From Pseudomonas sp. CC6-YY-74 (lineage in GTDB: Bacteria > Pseudomonadota > Gammaproteobacteria > Pseudomonadales > Pseudomonadaceae), in assembly GCF_002025205.1 (NCBI RefSeq), contig NZ_CP019947.1, positions 813,501-877,500 of the forward strand: DNA of 64,000 nucleotides. Direction: 5' to 3'. The notes below the pieces were generated by a model. That model saw nothing but the letters and a program-made list of their open reading frames with translations, did not search any database and was not told the DNA's origin. The position numbers and the translations under genes are program-made. This document shows, one piece after another, positions 36,149 to 47,683 of the stretch (its first letter is position 1; every line of letters begins with the position of its first letter).

Positions 36149-36613
36149 CTAACTGCGGGCGGCGAGGTAGGCGCTGTAGTCGGGGATTCGGTAGTCGTGG
36201 GCCTGATCCAGCAGCGCGCTGCTGAGCATGTAGTCAGCGCTGCTCTCGGTGCAGGCCACCGGGATATTCCATACCGCCGCGACCCGCAGCAGGGCCTTGA
36301 TGTCCGGGTCGTGGGGCTGCTGCTCGAAGGGATCCCAGAAGAACACCAGCATGTCCACGCGCTGCTCGGCGATGCGTGCGCCCAGTTGTTGGTCGCCGCC
36401 CAGCGGGCCGCTGAGCATGCTTTCGATCGGCAGGTCCAGGCGCCGACCGAGCAGCAGGCCGGTGGTGCCGGTGGCCAGCAAGTGGTGCCTGGCCAGTTTG
36501 TCGCGCTGGCGTTCGCTCCAGTCGAGGAGGAACTCCTTGCAGTGGTCGTGGGCAACCAGGGCAATGCGTTTGCGCTCGGGCAGGGTGGCAGTGGTGAAGC
36601 TGATACGGCTCAT
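36149..36613 (-). CDS. mgsA: Methylglyoxal synthase
   Basis: A 154-residue enzyme turning dihydroxyacetone phosphate into methylglyoxal and phosphate. The N-terminal RIALVAHDHCKEFLLDW, phosphate loop LLATGTTG, and SGPLGGDQQLGARIAE with FFWDPFEQQPHDPDIKALLR are the MgsA signatures, including the catalytic Asp residues. The following VAAVWNIPVACTESSADYML also fits. It is transcribed the same way as gapA, 174 bp downstream of it; both act on triose-phosphate flow. ATG 36613 follows AAGGA. Confidence 0.95.
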   Translation of the reverse strand: MSRISFTTATLPERKRIALVAHDHCKEFLLDWSERQRDKLARHHLLATGTTGLLLGRRLDLPIESMLSGPLGGDQQLGARIAEQRVDMLVFFWDPFEQQPHDPDIKALLRVAAVWNIPVACTESSADYMLSSALLDQAHDYRIPDYSAYLAARS

Positions 36614-36787
36614 GCTGGGGGGTCCTTATCAACGATGAAACTGTGGCTTCTGACTTCTCTAATTGCAGAAAACCTAGCGAGCGATGGCCAGGCAAGGCGG
36701 TGGCTTTGCAAAAAAAGCGCAGTGGACGACTGTACATGAGCATTTTTTGCGCAGGCTTCAGCGCCGCATGGTCGAGCGCAGTAGTTT

Positions 36788-37789
36788 TCAGGGGGCTTCG
36801 CACAGGGCCAGGCAGGTATCGAGCATCCTGTTGGAGAAACCCCACTCGTTGTCGTACCAGGCCATGACTTTCACCAATTTGCCGCTGACCTTGGTGTGGT
36901 TGGCGTCGAAGATCGACGACAGCGGGTTATGGTTGAAGTCGCAGGAGACCAGCGGCAGGCTGTTGTAGCCGAGCACCGGCGAGCGCTGGCTGGCGGCCTG
37001 GAGCAGGGCGTTGATTTCATCGCTGCTGGCTTCACGCTTGACCTGCAGGGTCAGGTCGACCAGCGAGACGTTGATCACCGGCACCCGCACGGCCATACCG
37101 GTCAGTTTGCCAGCCAGTTCCGGCAGCACCAGGCCGACCGCTTCGGCGGCGCCGGTCTTGGTCGGGATCATCGACTGGGTGGCCGAGCGCGCGCGGTAGG
37201 GGTCGCTGTGGTAGACGTCGGAAAGGTTCTGGTCGTTGGTGTAAGCGTGGATGGTGGTCATCAGGCCGTGCTCGATGCCCAGCTCGCGTTGCAGCACCTG
37301 GGCCACCGGGGCCAGGCAGTTGGTGGTGCAGGAAGCGTTGGAGATTATCTGCATGGACTGGCGCAGAATGTCGTGATTGACGCCATAGACGATGGTGGCG
37401 TCGGCGCCCTTGGCCGGTGCCGAGATGATCACCTTGCGTGCGCCGGCGGCGAGGTGGGCGGCGGCCTTGGTGCGCTCGGTGAACAGCCCGGTACATTCGA
37501 AGACCACGTCGACCTTGAGCGCCTGCCACGGCAGGTCGGCCGGGTTGCGAATGGCGCTGACGGCGATACGATCAGCGTTGACCGTGAGGCTTTCGCCATC
37601 GCTGTCGACGCTGCCGTCGAAGATCCCATGCACGCTGTCGTACTTGAGCAGGTGGGCATTCATCGCGCTGTCGCCGAGGTCATTGATGGCCACGACCTGC
37701 AGCTGTTGGCGGTAGTCTTGGCTGTAGAGCGCGCGGAGCACGTTGCGGCCGATGCGGCCAAAACCGTTGATTGCGATGCGGATAGTCAT
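36788..37789 (-). CDS. gapA: Type I glyceraldehyde-3-phosphate dehydrogenase
   Basis: A 333-residue glycolytic enzyme. The NAD-binding start [19 protein letters not shown] is followed by Asp37 (VVAINDLGD), which favours NAD. The active-site [12 protein letters not shown] gives Cys154, and the C-terminal [15 protein letters not shown] is intact. It oxidises the glyceraldehyde-3-phosphate made by Eda. It is divergent from edd, and the 135-bp gap holds two HexR sites. Confidence 0.97.
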   Translation of the reverse strand: MTIRIAINGFGRIGRNVLRALYSQDYRQQLQVVAINDLGDSAMNAHLLKYDSVHGIFDGSVDSDGESLTVNADRIAVSAIRNPADLPWQALKVDVVFECTGLFTERTKAAAHLAAGARKVIISAPAKGADATIVYGVNHDILRQSMQIISNASCTTNCLAPVAQVLQRELGIEHGLMTTIHAYTNDQNLSDVYHSDPYRARSATQSMIPTKTGAAEAVGLVLPELAGKLTGMAVRVPVINVSLVDLTLQVKREASSDEINALLQAASQRSPVLGYNSLPLVSCDFNHNPLSSIFDANHTKVSGKLVKVMAWYDNEWGFSNRMLDTCLALCEAP

Positions 37790-37813
37790 TGGTGAGGCCC
37801 TAGCCTGATTTTG

Positions 37814-37828
37814 TTGTTGGAATTACAA
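37814..37828. promoter_or_regulatory. HexR operator, gapA side
   Basis: TTGTTGGAATTACAA matches the HexR consensus TTGT-N7-ACAA exactly, 25 bases upstream of the gapA ATG. HexR releases DNA on binding 2-keto-3-deoxy-6-phosphogluconate. Confidence 0.8.
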
Positions 37829-37876
37829 GATTATGCTCGTAAATATAGAAATCAAGTGTTTTTAGTGGCAGTATTT

Positions 37877-37891
37877 TTGTATTAAGTACAA
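37877..37891. promoter_or_regulatory. HexR operator, edd side
   Basis: TTGTATTAAGTACAA matches TTGT-N7-ACAA exactly, 34 bases upstream of the edd ATG. Its centre is 63 bases from that of the gapA-side site, about six helical turns, so both lie on one DNA face. Confidence 0.82.
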
Positions 37892-37924
37892 AATATTGCT
37901 ATTCGCCAGCCTGGAGTCAACCAC

Positions 37925-39747
<1,823 letters not shown>

Positions 39748-39751
<4 letters not shown>

Positions 39752-40725
39752 AACTGGCCCTGGTCGGTGACATTGGCGGCACCAACGCGCGTTTCGCCCT
39801 GTGGCGCGACGAGCAGCTGGAGTCGGTGCGGGTGCTGGCCACCGCCGACTATCCGGGGCCGGAACAGGCGATCCGCGCCTACCTGAGCGAACTCGACCTA
39901 GCGCTTGGCGCGGTCGATTCGGTGTGTCTGGCCTGCGCCGGTCCGGTCAGCGGCGACCTGTTCCGCTTCACCAACAACCACTGGCGCATCAGCCGCTCGG
40001 CCTTCTGCCGCGAGCTGCAGGTGCGCGAGTTGCTGCTGGTCAATGACTTCTCCGCCATGGCCTTGGGCATGACCCGCTTGCGTGATGACGAGCGGCTGCA
40101 GGTCTGCCCCGGCGTGGCAGAGTCGGATCGCCCGGTAGTGGTGATCGGCCCGGGCACGGGTCTGGGCGTCGGTACGCTGCTGGCGCTGGATGACGGCAGC
40201 TGGCGGGCTTTGCCCGGCGAGGGCGGGCATGTCGACTTGCCGATCGGCACTCCCCGCGAGGCCGAACTGTGGCAGCACCTCTATAGCCAGCTCGGTCATG
40301 TGCGCGCCGAGGATGTACTCAGCGGCAGTGGCTTGTTGCTGCTCTATCGCGCCATCTGCACGCTGGATGGCCATGCAGCGCGCTTGAGCTCGCCAGCCGA
40401 GATTACGGCGGCGGCGCTGGCTGGCGATGCAGTGGCAGCCGCAGTGCTGGAGCAGTTCTGCTGCTGGCTCGGTCGCGCCGCCGGCAACAACGTGCTGAGC
40501 CTGGGCGCGCGCGGCGGGGTGTATATTGTCGGCGGCGTGGTGCCGCGCTTTGCCGAGTTGTTCCTGGCCAGCGGCTTCGCCCGCTGCCTGCGCGACAAGG
40601 GCCGCATGAGCGATTACTTCGCTGGCATTCCGGTGTGGTTGGTGACGGCCGAGTATCCAGGGTTGATGGGCGCGGGCGTGGCCTTGCAGCAGGCGGTTGG
40701 ACGGTCTTCAATGCTGCCCCTGTAG
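39748..40725 (+). CDS. glk: Glucokinase
   Basis: A 325-residue ATP-dependent kinase of the bacterial glucokinase family. The phosphate loop is [13 protein letters not shown] near the N-terminus, [12 protein letters not shown] is in the middle, and [10 protein letters not shown] carries sugar ligands. GTG start at 39748 gives the GTGA overlap with edd. It phosphorylates glucose imported by GtsABCD. Its stop TAG is within the REP element starting at 40717, so the last residues (PL) come from the repeat. Confidence 0.95.
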
Positions 40726-40793
40726 GAGCGGCCCATGGCCGCGAAATCGTATGGCAGGCCGCGGATCGCGGGCATGGCCCGCTCCTACAGGGG
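40717..40793. repeat. Inverted REP pair after glk
   Basis: CCCCTGTAGGAGCG (40717-40730) and CGCTCCTACAGGGG (40780-40793) are perfect arms. Inside them lie the Pseudomonas REP cores GGCCCATGGCCGCGA and TCGCGGGCATGGCC, facing each other. Such pairs (BIME-like) are mobilised by REP-associated transposases. This one overlaps the end of glk. Confidence 0.85.
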
Positions 40794-40823
40794 GCTATCT
40801 ACATGCCTTTTTCGGGAATGCAT

Positions 40824-40831
40824 AACAACAA
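40824..40831 (+). promoter_or_regulatory. Hfq/Crc-type CA motif in the gltR leader
   Basis: AACAACAA in CATAACAACAAGGACGG, adjacent to the ribosome site of gltR (ATG 40844). Confidence 0.5.
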
Positions 40832-40843
40832 GGACGGTGGACC

Positions 40844-41572
40844 ATGAGCCAGCCCGGAAAATCCATTCTGCTGGTCGATGACGACCAGGAAATTCGCGAA
40901 CTGCTGCACACCTACCTGAGCCGTGCCGGTTTTCAGGTGCGCACCGTCGGTGACGGTGCCGGGTTTCGCCAGGCCCTGTGCGCCGAGTCGGCGGATCTGG
41001 TGATTCTCGATGTGATGCTGCCCGACGAGGATGGCTTCAGCCTGTGCCGCTGGGTGCGCGAGCATCAACGTTTTGCCCAGGTGCCGATCATCATGCTCAC
41101 CGCCAGTTCCGATGAGACCGACCGGGTCATTGGTCTGGAATTGGGCGCCGACGATTATCTCGGCAAACCGTTCAGCCCGCGCGAGTTGCTGGCGCGGATC
41201 AAGGCGCTGCTGCGCCGTGCGCATTTCACCCAGGAGCGCGGCAGCGAGGTGCTGGCTTTCGATGAGTGGCGTCTGGATATGGTCAGCCACCGGCTGTTCC
41301 ATACCGACGGCGAGGAGGTGATCCTCTCCGGCGCCGACTTCGCCCTGCTCAAGCTGTTTCTCGACCACCCGCAGCAGATCCTCGACCGCGATACCATCGG
41401 CAACGCCACCCGCGGCCGCGAGGTGATGCCGCTGGAGCGTATCGTCGATATGGCGGTCAGCCGCTTGCGCCAGCGCCTGCGCGATACCGGCAAGCCGGCT
41501 CGGCTGATCCGCACCGTGCGCGGCAGCGGTTACCAGTTGGCCGCAGCGGTCACGCCCCATAGCCATGTTTAG
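40844..41572 (+). CDS. gltR: OmpR-family response regulator GltR
   Basis: A 242-residue regulator of glucose transport genes. The receiver domain has the acidic pocket VDDDQE, phospho-acceptor Asp56 (LVILDVMLP), Thr near 84 (MLTASS) and Lys near 106 (YLGKPFSP). The winged-helix C-terminal domain ends with RTVRGSGYQL. The sensor gene overlaps it by 8 bases. In P. aeruginosa and P. putida the orthologous pair controls gts and porin genes. Confidence 0.92.
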   Translation: MSQPGKSILLVDDDQEIRELLHTYLSRAGFQVRTVGDGAGFRQALCAESADLVILDVMLPDEDGFSLCRWVREHQRFAQVPIIMLTASSDETDRVIGLELGADDYLGKPFSPRELLARIKALLRRAHFTQERGSEVLAFDEWRLDMVSHRLFHTDGEEVILSGADFALLKLFLDHPQQILDRDTIGNATRGREVMPLERIVDMAVSRLRQRLRDTGKPARLIRTVRGSGYQLAAAVTPHSHV

Positions 41573-43010
41573 CCTGCGCAAGCTGCTGCCGGTACCGCGC
41601 TCGCTGCTCGGGCGCATGTTGCTGCTGACCCTGCTGGTGGTGTTGCTGGCCCAGGCGCTGTCGAGCCTGATCTGGGTTTCGCAGTTGCGCGCCAGCCAGA
41701 TGGACGGCTTGCTTGCCAGCTCGCGCAGCCTGGCGCAGTCAATGGCCGCCAGCGTCAGCTATTTTCGCTCCTTGCCCCTGGGCTACCGGCCCCTGGTCCT
41801 CGACCAACTGCGCAATATGGGCGGCACGCGCTTCTTCGTCTCGCTCAACGACAAGCCCCTGACTATGCAGGTGCTGCCGGAAACCCCACGCAAGCGCGCG
41901 GTGCTCAATGCGGTCGATGCCACCCTGCGCGAACGGCTGGGCAAGGACCTGGACCTGTTGGTGCAGTTCGTCAATCCAGACGATTTGCGCATCTTCAACA
42001 GCGCCTTGAAGCTCGACGAACTGCCGCGTTCCTGGGCGCATTACGCCTTGAGTCTGGAGCCGCTCAATCCACCGGTGCTGGTGACGCAGATCCAGATCGC
42101 TCCGGGGGAGTGGTTGTACCTCGCCTCGCTGCTGCCCGAGCCCTATGCCGGCCTGGAGCAGCAGGGGCTGCCGGCTCAGCAACTGTGGTTCATCATTCTC
42201 ACCAGCAGTTTTCTGCTGCTGTTCATCGGCATCCTGGTGCACTGGCAGAGTCGCCCGCTCAAACGCCTGGCTCTGGCGGCGCGGGATATGTCGCTGGGTA
42301 GCGAGGTCGAGCCGCTGGCCGAGGCGGGTGGCAGCGAGGTGGTCGAGGTCAGTCGTGCGTTCAATTCCATGCGCGAGCGTATCGGTCGCTACCTGCGTGA
42401 GCGCAGCCAGTTGTTCAGCGCCATTTCCCATGATCTGCGTACACCCATTACCCGCCTGCGCCTGCGCGTCGAGTTGCTCGACGACGAAGCCGTGCAGGCC
42501 AAGTTCAGTCGCGATCTGGATGAGCTGGAGATGCTGGTCAAGGGCGCCCTGCAGTGCGTCAAGGACACCGACATTCACGAAAATATCGAGCCGGTCGACC
42601 TCAACCTGTTGCTCAATTATGTGGTCGAGCCTTTTCTGGCACCGGCCGGCAATGGTCGGGTGACCCTGGATGGCCAGGCGTGCGCGGCCTATCCCGGTAA
42701 ACCCCTGGCGCTCAAGCGCTGCATCGGCAATCTGGTGGACAACGCCCTGAAGTACGGGCAGAACGCTCACCTGCATATCGAGGACGATGGCCAAGCCTTC
42801 GTCCTGCATGTCGACGATGAGGGGCCTGGTGTGCCCGAGCAGCGCCTGGAGCAGGTGTTTGAACCGCATTTCCGCCTGGCCGGGCAGCAGCAGGGCTATG
42901 GCCTGGGCCTGGGCATCGCACGCAACATCGCCCACAGCCACGGCGGTGAGGTGAGCCTGCGTAACCTGCGCGAGGGCGGCCTGCGGGTGACCCTGAGCTT
43001 GCCGCGATGA
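41565..43010 (+). CDS. gtrS: Sensor histidine kinase GtrS
   Basis: A 481-residue inner-membrane kinase. TM1 is at about 17-37 (MLLLTLLVVLLAQALSSLIW), the periplasmic sensor at about 40-200, and TM2 at about 205-226 (LWFIILTSSFLLLFIGILV). HAMP follows, with H-box SAISHDLRTPITRL near 286-299. The ATPase domain has N-box GNLVDNALKYG, G1 DEGPGVP and G2 GYGLGLGIA. In Pseudomonas this sensor binds 2-ketogluconate or 6-phosphogluconate. It is coupled to gltR. Confidence 0.92.
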   Translation: MFSLRKLLPVPRSLLGRMLLLTLLVVLLAQALSSLIWVSQLRASQMDGLLASSRSLAQSMAASVSYFRSLPLGYRPLVLDQLRNMGGTRFFVSLNDKPLTMQVLPETPRKRAVLNAVDATLRERLGKDLDLLVQFVNPDDLRIFNSALKLDELPRSWAHYALSLEPLNPPVLVTQIQIAPGEWLYLASLLPEPYAGLEQQGLPAQQLWFIILTSSFLLLFIGILVHWQSRPLKRLALAARDMSLGSEVEPLAEAGGSEVVEVSRAFNSMRERIGRYLRERSQLFSAISHDLRTPITRLRLRVELLDDEAVQAKFSRDLDELEMLVKGALQCVKDTDIHENIEPVDLNLLLNYVVEPFLAPAGNGRVTLDGQACAAYPGKPLALKRCIGNLVDNALKYGQNAHLHIEDDGQAFVLHVDDEGPGVPEQRLEQVFEPHFRLAGQQQGYGLGLGIARNIAHSHGGEVSLRNLREGGLRVTLSLPR

Positions 43011-43154
43011 TGGGGATCGTAGGGCGTGTTGCGCGCACCCTGCGATGTTCGTGCTTTGTAACCAGCCTGTGACCTTTGCGCATCCCTTCGTTACCCGCCA
43101 GGCACCCGGCCTTGGTTAGACTCGATTCCAGCGCAAGCACCAGACTTGCCCGTG

Positions 43155-43168
43155 AATAACAACAAGAA
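43155..43168 (+). promoter_or_regulatory. Hfq/Crc-type CA motifs in the gtsA leader
   Basis: AATAACAACAAGAA contains three overlapping AAnAAnAA sites just before AAGGAA and the gtsA ATG at 43181. It is the richest such leader in the window. Farther up (43017-43046) ATCGTAGGGCGTG and CACCCTGCGAT form a hairpin after gtrS. Confidence 0.65.
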
Positions 43169-43180
43169 AGGAACCTGCTC

Positions 43181-44434
43181 ATGAATGCGATTTCTCGCCT
43201 GGCCACTGCCGTTTCCCTCGCTTATCTGCTGCCCCTGACAGCCCTCGCCGGTGAAGTCGAAGTACTGCATTGGTGGACCTCCGGTGGCGAAAAACGCGCC
43301 GTCGATACCCTGCAAAAACTCATCGAAGACCAGGGCCACAGCTGGAAAGACTTCGCCGTCGCCGGTGGTGGTGGTGAAGCGGCCATGACCGTGCTCAAGA
43401 CCCGCGCAGTTTCCGGCAATCCGCCCGCTGCCGCGCAGATCAAGGGCCCGGACATTCAGGAGTGGGGCGAGCTGGGCTTGCTCGCCGAACTCGACGACGT
43501 CGCCAAGCAGCAGCAGTGGGATACCTTGCTGCCGCCGCAGGTGATCGACGTGATGCAGTTCGGTGGCCATTACGTGGCGGTGCCGGTCAACGTGCACCGG
43601 GTCAACTGGTTGTGGATCAATCCCGAGGTGTTTGCCAAAGCCGGCGCCACCGCACCGACTACCCTCGACGAATTGTTCATCGCCGCCGACAAGCTCAAGG
43701 CCGCCGGCTTCATGCCGCTAGCGCATGGCGGCCAGCCTTGGCAGGACAGCACCGTGTTCGAGGATCTGGCCATCGCCGTGCTCGGTCCCGAGGACTTCAA
43801 TAAGGCGTTCGTCGACTTGGACGAGAGCGTCCTGACCAGCGCCAAGATGGTCGAGGTATTCGCCGCCCTGCAAAAATTGCACGGCTATGTCGATGCCAAT
43901 GCCGCCGGGCGCGACTGGAACAGCGCCACCGCCATGGTGATCAACGGCAAGGCCGGCATGCAGATCATGGGCGACTGGGCCAAGAGCGAGTGGACCGCTG
44001 CCGGCAAGGTCGCCGGCAAGGACTATCAGTGCCTGCCATTCCCCGGCACCCAGGGCAGCTTCGCCTACAACATCGACTCCCTGGCGATGTTCAAGTTGGG
44101 CGACGCGGACAATCGCAAGGCCCAGGAAGACCTGGCCCGCACCATCATGGCGCCGGAGTTTCAGGAGTTCTTCAACCAGAGCAAGGGCTCGATTCCGGTG
44201 CGTACGGATATGGACATGAGCAGCTTCGATGCTTGCGCGCAGCAGTCCATGCTCGACTTCAAGGCGGCTGCCGCCAGCGGTGGTCTGCAGCCGAGCCTGG
44301 CCCACGGCATGGCCGCCTCCAGCTATGTGCAGGGCGCGGTATTCGACGTAGTGACCAACTTCTTCAACGACCCCAAGGCCGACCCGAGCAAGGCTGCCCA
44401 GCAGTTGGCCGCGGCGATCCAGGCCGTGCAGTAA
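43181..44434 (+). CDS. gtsA: Glucose ABC transporter, periplasmic binding protein
   Basis: A 417-residue exported binding protein with signal peptide [20 protein letters not shown] and cleavage at ALA/GE near residue 23. [19 protein letters not shown] at the N-terminus and [23 protein letters not shown] positions match extracellular sugar-binding proteins of family 1 (GtsA). It captures glucose for GtsBCD. The permease gene follows only after a 315-bp repeat-rich gap. Confidence 0.95.
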   Translation: MNAISRLATAVSLAYLLPLTALAGEVEVLHWWTSGGEKRAVDTLQKLIEDQGHSWKDFAVAGGGGEAAMTVLKTRAVSGNPPAAAQIKGPDIQEWGELGLLAELDDVAKQQQWDTLLPPQVIDVMQFGGHYVAVPVNVHRVNWLWINPEVFAKAGATAPTTLDELFIAADKLKAAGFMPLAHGGQPWQDSTVFEDLAIAVLGPEDFNKAFVDLDESVLTSAKMVEVFAALQKLHGYVDANAAGRDWNSATAMVINGKAGMQIMGDWAKSEWTAAGKVAGKDYQCLPFPGTQGSFAYNIDSLAMFKLGDADNRKAQEDLARTIMAPEFQEFFNQSKGSIPVRTDMDMSSFDACAQQSMLDFKAAAASGGLQPSLAHGMAASSYVQGAVFDVVTNFFNDPKADPSKAAQQLAAAIQAVQ

Positions 44435-44749
44435 GTCAGCCCAGACCGCCGGTGCGCCGGCGGCTATCGTAGGGCGGGTTACACCAGCCAGCTTAAATCT
44501 CTTCCCCCCGGCGTGTGCCTCAAGGTGCGCGCCACGGGATCGGTCGCGCCGAATTTCTCCTGATTTCGAGGAGGGATGGCAGTCGGTAGGGCGTACTCGC
44601 GAAGCAGTACGCCAGCAGTGTGGGTCGTGTGGGTGGCGGATTGTTCGCTGCGCTCCTGAATCCGCCCTACGCATTGCGCGCCGTTGTCGGCGGTTTTCAC
44701 CTAGGCGGCCCCACCCGACCTACGCATGAATTTGCAATACGGAGTCCCC
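44435..44749. repeat. Repeat-rich gap splitting gtsA from gtsB
   Basis: 315 bp with no gene. It has CGCCGGTGCGCCGGCG (palindrome right after gtsA), GTAGGGCGTACTCGCGAAGCAGTACGCC (44587-44614), and GGCGGATTGTTCGCTGCGCTCCTGAATCCGCCCTAC (two arms GGCGGATT / AATCCGCC, 44635-44669). These modules look like dispersed intergenic repeats inserted within an operon that is normally compact. Confidence 0.6.
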
Positions 44750-45658
44750 ATGAGTTCAATCGCGGTTGTTACCAAGGCTTCACCGCTGGATGCGCTGCAA
44801 CGCTGGCTGCCCAAGCTGGTGTTGGCGCCGAGCATGCTGATCATCCTGGTCGGTTTTTACGGCTACATCCTCTGGACCTTTGCCCTGTCGTTCACCAGCT
44901 CGCGCTTCATGCCCAGCTATTCCTGGGTTGGCCTGCAGCAGTATGCACGCCTGTGGGGCAACGACCGCTGGTGGGTGGCGAGCCAGAACCTGCTGGTCTT
45001 CGGCGGCCTGTTCATCGGCATCAGCCTGGTGATCGGTGTGCTGCTGGCGGTGCTGCTGGATCAGCGCATTCGTCGCGAAGGCTTTATCCGCACCATTTTT
45101 CTCTACCCCATGGCGCTGTCGATGATCGTCACCGGCACCGCCTGGAAATGGCTGCTCAATCCCGGCCTGGGCATCGACAAGATGCTCCGCGACTGGGGCT
45201 GGGAAGGCTTTCGTTTCGACTGGCTGGTGGACCCGGATCGGGTGGTTTACTGCCTGGTGATCGCCGCGGTCTGGCAGTCCTCGGGCTTCGTCATGGCGCT
45301 GTTTCTCGCCGGCTTGCGCGGGGTCGATCAGTCGATCATCCGCGCCGCCCAGGTCGATGGCGCCAGCCTGCCGAACATCTACCTGCGCATCGTCCTGCCG
45401 AGCCTCGGTCCGGTGTTTTTCAGCGCCCTGATGATCCTCTCGCACATTGCGATCAAGAGCTTCGACCTGGTCGCCTCGATGACCGCCGGCGGCCCCGGCT
45501 ACTCCTCCGATCTGCCGGCGATGTTCATGTATGCCCACACCTTCACCCGCGGCCAGATGGGCCTCGGCGCCGCCAGTGCGATCCTCATGCTCGGCGCGGT
45601 GCTGGCGATTCTGGTGCCGTACCTGTACTCCGAACTGCGAGGCAAACGCCATGACTAG
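44750..45658 (+). CDS. gtsB: Glucose ABC transporter permease GtsB
   Basis: A 302-residue permease with six helices. The family loop GASLPNIYLRIVLPSLGPVF, preceded by DQSIIRAAQVD, is the EAA motif that contacts the ATPase. ATG 44750 is chosen because GGAG lies 5 bases upstream; the frame opens 8 codons earlier. gtsC overlaps its end by 8 bases. Confidence 0.94.
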   Translation: MSSIAVVTKASPLDALQRWLPKLVLAPSMLIILVGFYGYILWTFALSFTSSRFMPSYSWVGLQQYARLWGNDRWWVASQNLLVFGGLFIGISLVIGVLLAVLLDQRIRREGFIRTIFLYPMALSMIVTGTAWKWLLNPGLGIDKMLRDWGWEGFRFDWLVDPDRVVYCLVIAAVWQSSGFVMALFLAGLRGVDQSIIRAAQVDGASLPNIYLRIVLPSLGPVFFSALMILSHIAIKSFDLVASMTAGGPGYSSDLPAMFMYAHTFTRGQMGLGAASAILMLGAVLAILVPYLYSELRGKRHD

Positions 45659-46487
45659 CCGTTCCCCGCTCAGCCTGAGCCGCGTGGCGATCTACGCCAC
45701 CCTGTTGGCCGCCTGCGCGGTCTACCTGATCCCGTTGCTGGTCATGCTGTTGACCAGCTTCAAGAGCCCGGAAGACATCCGCAGCGGCAACCTGCTGTCC
45801 TGGCCCGAGGTGTTCACCGCCATTGGCTGGCTGAAGGCCTGGGACGGGGTCGGTGGCTACTTCTGGAACTCGGTGAAGATCACCATTCCGGCGGTGCTGA
45901 TCTCCACCGTGATCGGCGCGTTGAATGGTTATGTGCTGGCCATGTGGCGGTTCCGCGGTTCGCAGCTGTTCTTCGGCCTGCTGCTGTTCGGCTGTTTCCT
46001 GCCGTTCCAGGTGGTGCTGCTGCCGGCGTCCTTCACCATCGGCCAGCTCGGCCTGGCCAACACCACCAGCGGCCTGGTGCTGATCCATGTGGTCTACGGC
46101 ATGGCTTTCACTACGCTGTTCTTCCGCAACTACTACGTGAGTATTCCGGAAGCCTTGGTGCGGGCGGCGCGGCTGGATGGCGCGGGCTTCTTCACCATCT
46201 TCGGGCGCATCCTGCTGCCCATGTCGACCCCGATCATCATGGTCTGCCTGATCTGGCAGTTCACCCAGATCTGGAACGACTTCCTGTTTGGTGTGGTGTT
46301 CGCCAGCGGCGATACCCAGCCGATCACCGTGGCCCTGAACAACCTGGTCAACACCAGCACCGGGGCCAAGGAATACAACGTCGACATGGCCGCGGCGATG
46401 ATCGCCGGGCTGCCCACGCTGGTCGTCTACATCCTTGCTGGCAAATATTTCCTGCGCGGGCTGACAGCCGGCGCCGTCAAAGGTTGA
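45651..46487 (+). CDS. gtsC: Glucose ABC transporter permease GtsC
   Basis: A 278-residue permease of the MalG type with six helices. The EAA loop PEALVRAARLDGAGFFTIFG and the C-terminal AGLPTLVVYILAGKYFLRGL are family signatures. ATG 45651 overlaps gtsB by 8 bases; the upstream extension of the frame is inside gtsB and rejected. gtsD begins 10 bases later. Confidence 0.95.
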   Translation: MTSRSPLSLSRVAIYATLLAACAVYLIPLLVMLLTSFKSPEDIRSGNLLSWPEVFTAIGWLKAWDGVGGYFWNSVKITIPAVLISTVIGALNGYVLAMWRFRGSQLFFGLLLFGCFLPFQVVLLPASFTIGQLGLANTTSGLVLIHVVYGMAFTTLFFRNYYVSIPEALVRAARLDGAGFFTIFGRILLPMSTPIIMVCLIWQFTQIWNDFLFGVVFASGDTQPITVALNNLVNTSTGAKEYNVDMAAAMIAGLPTLVVYILAGKYFLRGLTAGAVKG

Positions 46488-46497
46488 GGAAAGAAAA

Positions 46498-47664
46498 ATG
46501 GCAACCCTCGAACTGCGTAACGTCAACAAGTCCTACGGTAGCGACCTGCCGGACACCCTGAAAAATATCCAGATCTCGATCGACTCCGGCGAGTTCCTGA
46601 TCCTGGTCGGTCCCTCCGGTTGCGGCAAGTCGACCCTGATGAATTGCATCGCCGGCCTGGAAGACATCAGCGGCGGCGCGATCTTGGTCGACGACGCTGA
46701 CATCAGTGGCATGAGTCCCAAGGATCGTGACATCGCCATGGTCTTTCAGTCCTATGCGCTGTACCCGACCATGACCGTGCGCGGCAACATCGCCTTCGGC
46801 CTGAAGATGCGCAAGATGGCCCCGGCCGACATCGAGGCGGAAGTGGCGCGGGTGGCCAAGCTGCTGCAGATCGAGCATTTGCTCGACCGCAAGCCTGGCC
46901 AGCTCTCCGGTGGTCAGCAGCAGCGCGTGGCCATGGGCCGGGCACTGGCGCGGCGGCCGAAGATCTACCTGTTCGACGAGCCGCTGTCCAATCTCGACGC
47001 CAAGCTGCGGGTGGAAATGCGCACCGAGATCAAGCTGATGCACCAGCGCCTGAAGACCACCACGGTCTATGTCACCCACGACCAGATCGAGGCCATGACC
47101 CTGGGCGACAAGGTGGCGGTGATGAAGGACGGCATCATCCAGCAGTTCGGCAGCCCCAAGCAGATCTACAACGACCCGGCCAATCTGTTTGTGGCGAGCT
47201 TCATCGGCTCGCCGCCGATGAACTTCATCCCCTTGCGTTTGCAGCGCCGCGGCGGTCAGTTGCTGGCCTTGCTCGACTCTGCGGCCGGCGTTCCGGGCCA
47301 GGCGCGCTGCGAACTGCCGTTGGGGGCGATGGATGAGGGTTTCGAGGATCGCGAGGTGATCCTCGGTATTCGTCCCGAGCAGATCCTCTTGGCCACCGCC
47401 GAGAGCCGCAATCAGTCGTCGATTCGGGTCGCGGTCGAGGTCATCGAGCCCACCGGGCCGGACACCCTGGTGTTCGTCGAGCTCAACCAGACCAAGGTCT
47501 GCTGCCGCATGGCCCCGGACGATGCGCCGCAGGTGGGGCAAACCCTGGAGCTGCAGTTCGATCCGAGCAAGGTGCTGTTGTTCGACGCCAAGAGCGGCGA
47601 GCGCCTGCTGCCGGGAAAGTCCCTGGCCAGCGAAGGCAAAGTGGCCCAGTTCAAGGCCGGCTAG
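46498..47664 (+). CDS. gtsD: Glucose ABC transporter ATPase GtsD
   Basis: A 388-residue MalK-type ATPase: Walker A GPSGCGKST, Q-loop MVFQSYALYP, signature LSGGQQQRVAMGRAL, Walker B IYLFDEPLSNLD, switch His in VTHDQIEAM. The C-terminal about 140 residues form the OB-type regulatory domain (LGIRPEQILLA). It energises GtsBC. A REP pair follows 19 bases after the stop. Confidence 0.95.
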   Translation: MATLELRNVNKSYGSDLPDTLKNIQISIDSGEFLILVGPSGCGKSTLMNCIAGLEDISGGAILVDDADISGMSPKDRDIAMVFQSYALYPTMTVRGNIAFGLKMRKMAPADIEAEVARVAKLLQIEHLLDRKPGQLSGGQQQRVAMGRALARRPKIYLFDEPLSNLDAKLRVEMRTEIKLMHQRLKTTTVYVTHDQIEAMTLGDKVAVMKDGIIQQFGSPKQIYNDPANLFVASFIGSPPMNFIPLRLQRRGGQLLALLDSAAGVPGQARCELPLGAMDEGFEDREVILGIRPEQILLATAESRNQSSIRVAVEVIEPTGPDTLVFVELNQTKVCCRMAPDDAPQVGQTLELQFDPSKVLLFDAKSGERLLPGKSLASEGKVAQFKAG

Positions 47665-47683
47665 GGCGCGACGCGTACTGAAT

